Assembly (NCBI GenBank): GCA_028565635.1
Contig: JAOXYB010026957.1
Span: forward strand, 12,003-31,715
Source: Phoronis ovalis
Taxonomy: Eukaryota; Phoronida; Phoronidae
Direction of reading: 5' to 3'
Length of the DNA: 19,713 nucleotides
The notes beneath the pieces are model-generated. The model saw nothing but the letters and a program-made list of their open reading frames with translations. It searched no databases and had not been told where the DNA came from. The first letter of the stretch is position 1; the number at the start of each line of letters is the position of its first letter. Positions 1 through 11,578 of this stretch are shown piece after piece. A program made the translations under genes and the position numbers.

Positions 1-2102
1 GTACACATCACATTCTAACTGCACAAACATTTTATAATTTTAACTGTACGTGGACTAGAAGAAAGAGTGAGGGTAAATGAAAGTCGCTAGCAAAGCTAAA
101 CAGGCCACTGGTGTTCCCACTGTAACACAATCTGTAGACATTTGGGAATTAAAGTGGCAACTGAAGTGGTATTGTAACATTGTGATATCAACACAAATAC
201 CATCCTAATATATATTAAAACATATCTCAGTGAAAACTTACATAATTATCAGAATAATAAATCAAGTTAAAACTTCATGTGTCCTTAGCATTATCTCAGC
301 TCAGAAACCCTTGAACATGAGTTTAATTTTAATTAACAAAATATATTTTATTAATCTAACAACAATAATATCGTGTTCTTGAACAGCAAGGTATCCCCTT
401 AAACAAAATGTTATGTTTGTCCAATAAACATCAGATTCAAGCAAAACAAAGTTATCTTTAATTCATAAATATGTCCTTAATAAACTTGTGAATTGTATAT
501 AATACATATCTATACAATTCAACTATAACAAACAGGCAATAAAGATAAGAACTATATATTAGCAGAATAGCACCTAATTCAGATACACTTGTAATAAGGG
601 TTGTCTAAACAAGAAATATATAATAAATAAAATTTAAAGTAAGTTTGTAAAGAGGTATTCAAGTGCTTATCACACACTACGATTGTTAGTGCATTACGTA
701 CTGCGTCAATTGCATTCACAAGATTTACAGAAGTTCAAAGATCATAATTGAAATTAAATTGCATAAAAGAGGTATTTTTTAGACTACAAATCTAATGAAA
801 ATAAAATTTGAATGGTGTATACTTTTATATTATCACACTTCCTGTATTAACAGTATTATCAGGCAAATTACTTCCACAAGATTTAATGATGTCATGAATA
901 TAATAATAACAGCATGGTAAACATAGCATATTTGATTGATTTTACTGGTTACACAAGCCTTATATTTTCTATTTCCAGTAACGTCCAAGTTTGATCACTC
1001 CGGCAGTCAAAAGTCTAATAATTTTTGTTTTATGTAATTAAATTTAAAATGATAATGCCATTATATACTTTGCCAAATACAAGTGAAATGTTAATTGTAA
1101 ACATATAGTGCATAACATTATTGGTGTACATAATGCCACTATAAAATTAATGAAAAAATTAACATTCATGCTTTTGTATACATTTTATCATGCAATATTA
1201 ATGGAAAGAATTTTCTGTTACAGCACTTCAAGTATAATACACAGATCAGTTAGCTGAAACAACTGCAAGCTTCATTTATTAATGAAATAATTACTGGTTA
1301 CAAAGTCATTTTCAACAAGACATTCAAGGTACAACAGCGGCTTTATATGCTAACTTTATTTGTTTGTTCTAGTTTGCTCCTAGGGAGGCCACTCAGGTAT
1401 AAAGTGGGTGCCAGTACTCATGAATGCTCTGAAAAAAGATGCTCAACAAGTGGTCCTTGGGCAAGAAAAACCACCGCTATAAGCAAAAAAATGGTTTTCG
1501 AACCCTAACCACTCTTAAAACTGCTACCAAATATTGCCCCTAAGCAACTGTCAACTTTTCTACTCTAAGCGTGCAACTCCCAGGTCCCAAAAAGCACCTT
1601 TTTTGAGAACTGTGCACTTATGTGCATTACACATTTACAGTAGGAAAACGAGTACCCATTTTATACCTGTGTGGCCCTGCTAGGAGTTTGCTTTCTTCTC
1701 TCAATATTTTTGGAAAACTTTTACACACGAGATAAAAGTTTTAAAACTGCAATACAAATGACTGCATAATATCCAGTTGAAGACAGTACGTTCCATAATT
1801 TTGGATGAAGTTGTATCTGAGAGTAATAAACAAGTTGTAAAATACGGGTTGCATATATAAAAGTTAATTTAGCATAAATATCACCTACTTCGCTTGGCCT
1901 GGATGTTAAAAGAACTAATCCTATTTGTGCTCTGGATGATCCTTTTTAATATTCAGAAAGTGCCTTAAAGCAAACATGCAAAAGCACAAATATGTTACCA
2001 GTTTAAACAATAACTCAGTGCCTGATTTAGGGAAGGGTTTTATGATTGCAAATAAAAATTTGAAAATGTTACCATGTCAACATTCCGCCATCTTTTACTT
2101 AC
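1..2102 (-). other. Intron (5' part) of the harmonin-N-like gene; no exon recognised
   Basis: This stretch follows the splice donor of the minus-strand harmonin-N-like exon (intron begins GTAAGT, read on the minus strand at 2102-2097), so it is most simply an intron of that gene. It is A+T-rich and I recognise no PDZ-domain exon or other coding segment on either strand. Its only clear content is the hAT-like MITE at 1379-1684. The next coding exon of the gene must lie beyond the left edge or be too short to recognise. Confidence 0.55.
1379..1684. mobile_element. hAT-like MITE, 306 bp, with 31-bp inverted termini and 8-bp target duplication
   Basis: The left end (1379-1409) and the reverse complement of the right end (1654-1684) match at about 25 of 31 positions. 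Both start CCTAG and share GGCCAC, CAGGTATAAA and TGGGT. The element is flanked on both sides by AGTTTGCT (1371-1378 and 1685-1692), a perfect 8-bp direct repeat that reads as a target-site duplication. Eight-bp duplications with short terminal inverted repeats and no coding capacity are the hallmark of non-autonomous hAT-superfamily elements, although the outer bases are not the most typical hAT ends. The interior has no ORF. It is inserted in the presumed intron of the harmonin-N-like gene. Confidence 0.85.
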
Positions 2103-2499
2103 CATTTAAAACAGTAGCTGAACGATGTCGGCGTTGCTTAGAATTGGTGTCAGTATGATGAGAACTATTCGTCTGATGATGTGATGAACTGCTAGGATGT
2201 GACTTATTCCGTACTTGGTTAGGTACAGTAAATGGATGAGCCATTTTGTGATAAGGCGCAAGTTTGTCAAACTGTCCTACATGACTTGAGGGTATTAAAT
2301 TTCTTATTTCTTTTAGTAAGTCCATTTTCTGTGGAGAGTCCAATGCTGACTTTAAACACTGAACTAACTTGTCCACTTGTTTGTATGTCTGATATTCTTT
2401 TAAGACATGATACAAATAGTCTCTGTCCCCATCTGTTAGAAGCTCCTGGGCATGTTTATGGAATTCTTTCAAATGTTGCCTTCGCTGGTAATCTGCCAT
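2103..2499 (-). CDS. Harmonin-N-like domain protein (harmonin/whirlin/PDZD7 group), first coding exon, partial
   Basis: The exon encodes 132 residues plus one base. It starts at ATG 2499-2497 (MADYQRRQHL) and ends at a strong donor (AATG|GTAAGT, intron from 2102), so the intron is phase 1. An in-frame TAA lies 24 bases upstream of the ATG, which supports this start. Residues about 9-85 match the helical harmonin-N-like domain. Diagnostic stretches are DRDYLYHVLKEYQ (residues 25-37), LDSPQK (53-58) and IPSSHVGQFDKLAP (69-82). The DYLYxVLxxY block recalls harmonin (USH1C), and LDSPxK with IPxS recalls whirlin. In these families the domain precedes PDZ domains and binds partners in actin-rich protrusions and Usher-type scaffolds. 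Residues 99-120 form a low-complexity Ser/His linker. The PDZ exons are not in the window, so harmonin, whirlin and PDZD7 cannot be separated. Confidence 0.85.
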
Positions 2500-2575
2500 T
2501 ATATTGGCTTTATGTCTGTCTTACAACTATAGCTCTTTCCTTGTTATGATGAACATATCTTGTGCCTGGTATAAA
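2500..2575 (-). other. 5' untranslated part of the harmonin-N-like exon, with splice acceptor
   Basis: On the minus strand the sequence ATGTTTCAG|TTTATACC gives a plausible acceptor, with AG at 2577-2576 and the exon beginning at 2575. That leaves 76 nt of leader before the ATG and implies at least one non-coding first exon further right. The acceptor has only a modest pyrimidine tract, so an unspliced leader is the alternative. Confidence 0.45.
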
Positions 2576-3866
2576 CTGAAACATAATTAAGAACGTTTAC
2601 TGTTAATGAGAAATAAAAAAATACATGTTGTAACCTAGATGTAAAAGTACAGGCAAAAAGCAAGGGGATGTCTACCAGGATTTTAGTCCTTTGGCTTTAG
2701 AATCCTATTAGAATGTTAGCTATAGAGCAGTATTCCAGGGCCATAAAGGCTTAGGGTTAACTAATGGTGCCTGGGTGGTTCTGGATTGACCACTAACTAA
2801 TAACCCAAATTTATACCCAAAACAGGAAAAAAAGGAAGGATGAAATGGAGACTGTTTCAGGCAATATGTCCCCCAGTAGGTAATATGTAGGGATTACCCC
2901 TGGGCCGCCATGATAGCAATGTCACATTTAAGTGTATATATTGAAGATTATGCTCAGAAATTCCCGAGAAATTCAAACCTTTTTCTCTGCAACCACAAGA
3001 AACCCTGGATTCTAAATTATGAATTCTAAATAATCCGCTGTCCAAGATTTTAAAAAAATATCCACCAGGAAATCTGGAATCCACTACAATTGTTTAATGT
3101 TTTCCTTTATATTGAAATTAAATTTAGTTATTCATTTACATAAATGTATATATATTTATTTATATATATAAATATAATGTCCCACCACCTGTGAAAGTTC
3201 AATATGAAATCAATTTAATTAGACATGGTATATGCATAGTATATACACTATTGATCTAACTATAATACAAGACCAATAAAATATGACACATTTTGGGTGG
3301 GACATATTTTCTGTCTCCCAGCTACAGATTCTGTGATATGAATGGTATTCTCACATTCAGCAGTAAAGGACTGTTGTATAACTTAGTTAATGTGAGACTG
3401 GTACTGATCAATGAGCGAACCAATAAAATAGAAAAAGCCGTAACATTTACTTGAGTTTCTCGGGTTTCTTGCTTAATATTGAATTGCAATTCTATGGATT
3501 TTATACTTCAGTAGACTTAGTTTCACTCAGCGGCAGCGGAAGTGACAGTTGAACTCTCAACCAGCAGATCAACCTTCACTAGAATTTATAGTACTTTTTC
3601 TTTACGCTTCAATTCCAGATAACAGACAAGCACCTTACCATCTATGATAATTTGCAAAAGAATTTATTAACGCAACAGCAAAATCAAAAGGGGTGAAAGA
3701 AGATAAATCATAAAATTAAATTATAATAAAAAAGCAAAGTCGGCCAGTGATTACGTTTTTTAACTTCGTTCCAATTTTTTTGGTCTACAGAACGCCAATC
3801 AACAAGTGATCAACAAATTTATTTTTTTTTACACAAAACAGCCCCCTTTACATTATCCCGCAATTT
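2576..3866 (-). other. Presumed 5'-leader intron of the harmonin-N-like gene; no coding exon seen
   Basis: This is non-coding DNA between the presumed non-coding first exon and the ATG exon. It carries an A+T-rich alternating patch near 3143-3178 and the 129-bp inverted-repeat element at 3177-3305. Minus-strand donors that could end an alternative leader exon occur near 3638 (ATG|GTAAGG) and 3451 (CAA|GTAAAT). A 75-codon minus ORF at 2857-3084 resembles no family I know and is probably chance. Confidence 0.4.
3177..3305. mobile_element. Candidate 129-bp inverted-repeat element (MITE-like)
   Basis: The left end ATGTCCCACC (3177-3186) is perfectly repeated in inverted orientation at the right end, GGTGGGACAT (3296-3305), with weaker similarity continuing inward. 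The element is short and A+T-rich and has no ORF. No convincing target duplication is visible; at most a TA/AT dinucleotide flanks it. It could be a small MITE, one end of a larger element, or a chance inverted repeat beside the alternating A/T tract at 3143-3176. Confidence 0.4.
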
Positions 3867-3930
3867 ACCTTAGTGAAGCCTCCCGCAGTCTTATACTTCT
3901 ACCATGACAAGAAACCAATCACCTGCCAAA
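3867..3930 (-). other. Possible non-coding first exon and donor of the harmonin-N-like gene
   Basis: On the minus strand CTAAG|GTAAAT gives a good donor, with the last exon base at 3869. It lies just downstream of the CRE/CCAAT cluster, so a short leader exon of about 60 nt would fit. The right boundary (the start site) is not determined by the sequence, and competing donors exist further left. Confidence 0.3.
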
Positions 3931-3991
3931 ACGAAAATGGCGGAATGGAATAAGCGTCGTGACGTCACATGACAACAATATTTTCTATTGG
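3915..3991 (-). promoter_or_regulatory. Promoter-like cluster: CRE, E-box, CCAAT boxes and YY1-type motif
   Basis: Within 80 bp are a perfect palindromic CRE TGACGTCA (3960-3967), an overlapping CACATG E-box (3966-3971), a minus-strand CCAAT (ATTGG at 3987-3991), a plus-strand CCAAT (3915-3919) and a YY1-type AAAATGGCGG (3934-3943, plus orientation). No TATA box is evident. CCAAT plus CRE plus YY1 is typical of TATA-less promoters. Position and the minus-strand CCAAT fit transcription of the harmonin-N-like gene. The plus-oriented YY1 motif leaves open a bidirectional promoter. Confidence 0.5.
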
Positions 3992-4020
3992 CTGAGATGC
4001 AAGCATTCGTGAATTACAGT

Positions 4021-6450
4021 CATCACTTTTTCGCATTTCCTACTTTGTTCCGACAACAAAAATACTTGCAAATGAATGTGTGCTTTTCCGATGCTTGCAT
4101 TTCATTTTAAGCCCAAAATTTGTTAAAACCGGCTATAATAAAAGTCTCCGCTTTATTTCAGTATCAATGTGACAACTAGTAGTGCCCCCTGGGGCTGTAC
4201 CCCACAACAATTTCTTTAATTATTATTATAACAACTACGAAATAAAATAAAAGATAGTTATCTTGAGATGCACATGTCTGATGTAATCATTGTCTCTTTA
4301 ATAAGGCAGCAAAACTATTGGATGCCTTTGAGTTTATGTTTATTAAAAAGAGTTCTTCAGTTACAAAATGAAATGTTGCAGAGTAATATAAATTAGTCAT
4401 CATCTCTAATAACGTCATCGTCACCTACCACGGCTATATTCTATCGTGTTGCATTGCAGACTCATTCTGAATAGGCCGTATATCGCCAGGATTCTTGCTA
4501 TGCCTAGCGGACACTATAGGTAATCTGAAAGGACAGAATGTAATAGCACGTGCTGGGACCGCGTGCTTTATAGGTATATGTACAGTAAACGAATTCTGAT
4601 AGCACTCAGAAATTATTAGTTTTATTATCTATTTATTCTCAACACGTAGGTAGTACAACCGGGAAGTTAGTACAAAACGAAGGCCTTTGAGTGCAGATAT
4701 GTATTACGGAGCGTAATCCAAAATTTCAGCCAAATAAGTTGAAAACAGCGCGCATCCGGCCAATTTTTTACAAATATAGACGTTATAACAGTCTTAAATT
4801 TAAGCAAATGCCTATATCCGATCCATGTTTAGACAATTATTTTTAATTTTCGAAAAGAACATTGAAGAATTCAAAATTCTTGAAAATTGCAATAAGACAA
4901 TAATATCGAATTTTTACAGCAGGCAGTAACTATTTTTCTGATTTTTGTAACAGTAACAAAAAAGGCAAACCAAAAATAAAAATTATTCAATCTGACCAAA
5001 TCAGAAATTTACACATTTACCGCAATCCCTCCTAAAGAACTATATATACATATATAATGGCGGATGTTATATTGCCGGGAGAAAAAAGCTGGAGCTAAAT
5101 AAAACTATGCCATTACTGTTCGTTTCTTCACATTGAATGAAGAATCAAATCATTACGATAACTTTAAAGAAACGATATATCCAGTCCACTAAAAACATAC
5201 AACAAGTGAAAACAGGATTGAGACCTAATATGAATAGTACATCTTGAAATTTACCAATGCACAGTTTTTAGCAAAAAGTACTACTAGGCTAAGCCAGCGG
5301 TATATGATAGGTATTGTCGTCTGACATTTGAGCATATAGGCATAGTCTATTTTTCATCGGGCTCTTATCAGCTATCCGATTGGTTGTATGTTGTCGTCCA
5401 GTAGAGTTTTAAAATTCTAAATCGAAAACTACGTAATGCGAAAATTTATAATATTAGAAATTTATTCCGTTTTTACTTGATTTAAGTACTTTGGTTTTTC
5501 CTAAAGATATAGCAAAAAATTACGGAACGAGTTTGCAATAAAACGGTAGTGAAAGATTATTACGACGAATACGAAACAGGCACTGATGGTGATGACGATT
5601 ATTGAATTATTTAACATAATTTCAACTACAACAAATACATGCATTGTGCTATAGCTGTGAGCGCAACGCTAACTAATAGAAAGTTAAATAAATCTGCACA
5701 CTTAATTTCAGTTCCCGCCGTTTGGTGTCGCTTCATGATCGCTTGCCATTGTACTTGGGCAATCAATCTGCCGTTTACGAGACTTATACGATTTTACACA
5801 AAATAACATTTAATTATAAAAATTATACATTTATAAGAAAGATACTAAGCTGTATCATAGTATCTAGAATGGTCGTTAGAAATTATAAAAAAATATTGAA
5901 AAAAATGTTCTATTACTTTTTAAAAATGTAATTTAACACGACGTGTTACTACTGAGGTGAAAAAATATATTACTAGATATATTTCCAACTGTGTAGAAAT
6001 TAGACATAAGAATTTGTTCCAAACAAAATTTTAAAGCTGGTTAAGATTTTCGATATTTTTTGCATTTTACTACAAGCAACTGTAAGTAGTGACGCCAAGC
6101 GGTAGAATAAATAAAAGAAGTGCTGTTGGGACGGCTGTACTGAGTTAGGTATCGGATGAATAAACATTCACATAAACGAAAAAAAAACTAAAAATCCCCT
6201 TCTCATCATTGGTTATGCGCAAACAATGCTCTAAAAAAACATTTCGGAAATGACTCATAAAAATGCTCTATAAAAATATATATATATATCAGTACAAAAC
6301 TCACTAGACCCAGGACATGAAATAGCATATGCGTTTAAAGTACAATCCCATCAACTCAAGAACGTCATGCATTTATAATTTCGTTGCATTACTTTATGTA
6401 AAAAGTTAAATAAGGTGAAGAGTAATTTAACGACACAGTCTAGATACAAG
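4021..6450. other. Intergenic region between the EGR gene and the harmonin-N-like promoter
   Basis: No recognisable gene is present. The largest plus ORF (5722-5931) is A+T-driven, Asn/Tyr/Lys-rich and unlike any family I know. Small features are a diverged 15-bp inverted pair at 5718-5732 and 6088-6102, an AATAAA (6160-6165) followed 14 bases later by a nine-base A tract (6180-6188), and a short AT-dinucleotide run at 6276-6289. A 30-codon acidic open segment at 5513-5605 is described in the findings. Confidence 0.5.
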
Positions 6451-6456
6451 TTTATT
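6451..6456 (-). terminator. Candidate polyadenylation signal for the EGR mRNA (AATAAA on minus strand)
   Basis: TTTATT at 6451-6456 reads AATAAA on the minus strand, about 1.4 kb after the EGR stop codon. It is the first canonical hexamer I noticed in the 3' direction. An ATTAAA variant at 7285-7280 would give a shorter 3' UTR of about 0.6 kb. Neither can be chosen without transcript data. Confidence 0.25.
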
Positions 6457-7858
6457 TACTGATACAGTTTCGGCGAAATTTAATTTTCTAATAACTTTGA
6501 AAAAAAACATTAAATTAATTTTATATTTAGTGATAAACTTCTAATTAAAAAATGTTTATACGATGCTTTGAGAAACAAGGAAATTGTAAAATTTGGCATC
6601 AATATTATAAATACAAGATTTTAGTGTAAAAATAACTGCATGTATACACGAAGTGTGAATAACTGGTCTTTGCACTAATTAATTATCATGGTAATATGCA
6701 TCGTATACGTTTTAAAATCTATTATTTCCTGACAACAGAAATTTATAGTCATTTTCATCTCATTATTATTGCTGATTAGTGTCATCGTGTTAACAACTCA
6801 ACACCATACGTTTTGACAAGTATAACATCTTTTTATAATGACGCTATCGTGGCGATCAGAGACGTCATCCATATCCTGCGAGACTCGTTTGAAGTTGTAC
6901 TTAAAATCTGTTGAAACATTTTGAGCTTGCATTGTGCCTTTAAAAATATTGAACTACTGCAAACTCTGTTGTAAAACACTAACGGTTAGACCCGGGTATT
7001 TGTTTGTCTCCATACCTGGGTGCAAGACGGCTGACTATAACGATCGATATAACGCGACAGTCCATTCAAAATCCTGCAACGCACGCACCTGTTAGGTTTA
7101 CATCCTCAAAGGTGTGCCTGAATACGGGATCGAAGATGCGCAAACTAATATAAAGGATATATCGAGGCCCGTCGTTAGGAGGTTTTAGCGTGTATCATAC
7201 GAAGTTATAGCCGCCGTATTCGGTTTTTGTGATCGAAGGAAGGAGTCTGCAGGTTCTATCCTGTGGTAGATTTGTACGCTTTAATATTATTGTAGGTTGC
7301 TTGAATTGAAATCGATTAAAAAGACATAGAAGAGTAAAATGTTCATTTAAATTGAATTGTATTATATACCTAGCACTTGGCTGCAACAGCCAATAACACA
7401 TTATACTTGTTACAGAAACGAACATGTAAAATGGCAAAAATAAAACAACAATATAGATAATAACCGTTTCTTTTTACATTAAATATACACGAAATATAGT
7501 AATATCACATTTACACTGTACACTCTGCCACAACGGCAACGTAATCCACTAATCTCTCTGTGCTTATCTTAATATATGTTAATCCGCCTCTTAACAATGT
7601 ATATTACAAAAATATTAATGAATTAAATAATCACATAACATTCATGATTGAAGCACTTTTTGGCATGCGATGCACTGACAAGACTATATACAAAGATAGT
7701 AAAAACACTATTGCATTAGCAACACCTACTAAAATGAAGATACAGCGTTCATTTTTAGTGTGGCTTTTAAAATATTTCCTAACATTTATAAACGTAATTT
7801 TAAACTAAAAAGCCCAGCTTAAAAGTTAACATAAATGTAATTCAAAAGTCCAGCTTTT
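6457..7858 (-). other. Presumed 3' UTR and 3' flank of the EGR gene
   Basis: This A+T-rich sequence follows the EGR stop codon and has no convincing ORF. A TGTATATA on the minus strand (7692-7685) matches the Pumilio-type UGUANAUA element. A few AUUUA pentamers are present, but no more than expected for this composition. A 10-bp-stem hairpin lies at 6990-7021. The segment around 6980-7280 is noticeably richer in G+C than its surroundings. The real 3' end is not known. Confidence 0.4.
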
Positions 7859-10262
<2,404 letters not shown>

Positions 10263-10512
10263 CTTGAGAGCTCATAGCTGTGATCGGAGGAGGACCAAAA
10301 CTCATATCTCCAGCAAAAAATGCTCCAGGCATTTCTGAATTAGTTGTGACTGGAGTGTTCAATGCATCCGGTGTATTTAAATCGTCGAAAGCACCTTCTA
10401 ATACTCCAAGTAAAGCTGCAGTTGTAGTAGATGTGTGAAAATCGAAACTCAGTTGAGTTGGATCGGCTAATGCCACTTGTGACAGTGTGTCTAATCCGTC
10501 CATATTAACCAT
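10263..10512 (-). CDS. EGR: EGR-family transcription factor, exon 1 (residues 1-83 plus one base)
   Basis: The chosen start is ATG 10512-10510, with A at -3 and G at +4 (AATATGG). A second in-frame ATG at 10503-10501 (third codon later) is equally well placed. The frame is open further 5' to 10557, but only to a GTG preceded directly by TAA, so no earlier ATG start exists in this exon. The product begins MVNMDGLDTLSQVALADPTQ and is acidic and hydrophobic, with a TTTAALLGVLEGAFDDL segment that may act in transactivation, followed by a Pro/Ala/Gly-rich stretch. It has no zinc finger and only loose resemblance to vertebrate EGR N-termini. Assignment to the same gene rests on the matching phase-1 donor and acceptor, spacing and strand. 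Confidence 0.88.
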
Positions 10513-10680
10513 ATTAGTATCCTCTTTGTTCTCAATGGTTGCTGTTAGGTGATTCACTTAAATCAAACAATGTCTTGACCTTAACTGGGTCACTTAATTA
10601 TGGCTGCTTATATCTGTTTGACTTCGTATTAAACAGAACTTGCATTTCTCACAACACTACGATGTATGAATGAGTGAATC
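10513..10680 (-). other. Presumed 5' UTR of the EGR mRNA
   Basis: The region lies between the proximal promoter motifs and the ATG. A TATA-like CATAAAACTG reads on the minus strand at 10700-10691, which would put the start site near 10665 and give a leader of about 150 nt. An unspliced leader is the simplest reading. A start further upstream near the distal CArG cluster, with or without a spliced leader, cannot be excluded. Confidence 0.4.
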
Positions 10681-10690
10681 AAGAATTAGT

Positions 10691-10812
10691 CAGTTTTATG
10701 AATGAAATGCCTTCTCCCATATATGGACATATTTGCGGCATTAGCCAATCAGAGGCAAGTTTATTTATCTATTGATTGTCTACGTCAATGTGACGTATGA
10801 AAGATAAATAAA
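10691..10812 (-). promoter_or_regulatory. EGR proximal promoter: CArG box, CCAAT, paired CRE-like sites
   Basis: Going upstream on the minus strand there is a weak TATA-like CATAAAAC (10700-10693) and then a perfect CArG box CCATATATGG (10717-10726), the SRF site. Further out are CCAAT (10745-10749) and two divergent CRE-like heptamers, TACGTCA (10781-10787) and TGACGTA (10791-10797). The CRE pair is bracketed by inverted TTTATTTATC (10760-10769) and GATAAATAAA (10803-10812). SRF and CREB sites close to the start site are characteristic of immediate-early genes, including vertebrate EGR1. Confidence 0.7.
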
Positions 10813-11052
10813 AGATTACTGTTTCGTTCTCAGCCAAACGATGGGGATTTGAGAATTAAAAGTGCTTATCCGCTTTCATTTTAGAAATGCAACGATATTT
10901 ATCTTAACATGCAACAAATGAACATAAATATAAAAAAATACTGAATGCAATATATTTATTATTTTCAAAAATCGCAGTTGTAGCTCTTACTACAGCTGGC
11001 ATAATTTATTCATGCCTGGTTGACCTAACTGACTTCAGCGGATCTTGACTTT

Positions 11053-11222
11053 CCTTATTTGGCAATACAGTTTCCGACTGTAGAAACTGAATATGAATGC
11101 CTTATTGTGATGTAAATCGCTACGTCACTGTTTACAAGCACTCGGCTCGCTGCCATATAAGGAATGTTGACTTCCTATTAAGCTCGGCTATTCTCGTTTT
11201 TGACGGAAATACCCTTATATGG
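11053..11222 (-). promoter_or_regulatory. Distal serum-response cluster: three CArG boxes each touching an Ets core, plus CRE-like site
   Basis: Three perfect CC(A/T)6GG boxes occur in 170 bp: CCTTATTTGG (11053-11062), CCATATAAGG (11153-11162) and CCTTATATGG (11213-11222). The first has TTCC directly overlapping its left edge, and the other two run directly into GGAA (GGAATG, GGAAGT). Further Ets cores lie at 11172-11175 and about 11204, with more TTCCG at 11235-11250. A CRE-like TACGTCA is at 11121-11127 and a GC box GGCGGGGC at 11281-11288. CArG joined to Ets is the SRF/TCF (Elk-type) ternary-complex arrangement that links ERK signalling to EGR and FOS transcription in vertebrates. The cluster is about 540-710 bp upstream of the EGR ATG. 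Confidence 0.75.
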
Positions 11223-11578
11223 AAGTTTTCGCCATTTCCGAACATTTCCGACTGTTGTTTATCAGCCTTCGTAATATTGAGGCGGGGCTTGTGGAATTCG
11301 TTACTGCTAATCATTTTTATGGTAGTAGCTGAATGTATAATGATTCGTAGTATTATTACCGGGAGCTTTACACTTCATGGAATAGATTTTAAAACAAAAG
11401 ATTTGCTTGTATATGGATGCCTGCCATGATCGAGGCACAGCAAAGCAAACTTTAGTGTCTTCCATGTGAGCATTTTTTTTACCAGCATTTGCCATCGATT
11501 TTGGGTAATGTACATTTGATGGAAATTGCTTTTGCTGTTGAAATATTATTTTCTATAAATAGAAATATAGACGTTTAT

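Noticed and set aside
2857-3084. 75-codon minus ORF in the leader intron of the harmonin-N-like gene
   Set aside because: No recognised motif, no supporting splice context, and a length compatible with chance.
7195-7275. tRNA-like B-box (GGTTCTATCCT near 7250)
   Set aside because: It lacks the TTCGA core, and no A-box or acceptor-stem pairing was found.
7440-7858. AUUUA pentamers as an AU-rich instability element in the EGR 3' UTR
   Set aside because: Only about three are present, near the number expected by chance in A+T-rich sequence, with no clustered nonamer.
10513-10557. Extension of EGR exon 1 by 15 codons to 10557
   Set aside because: The extension starts at GTG directly after TAA, not ATG. 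The first ATG in the frame is at 10512 with a strong context.
11097-11429. 110-codon plus ORF across the distal EGR control region
   Set aside because: Its codons are made from CArG, Ets and CRE sites; there is no family resemblance, and overlapping minus ORFs are equally open.
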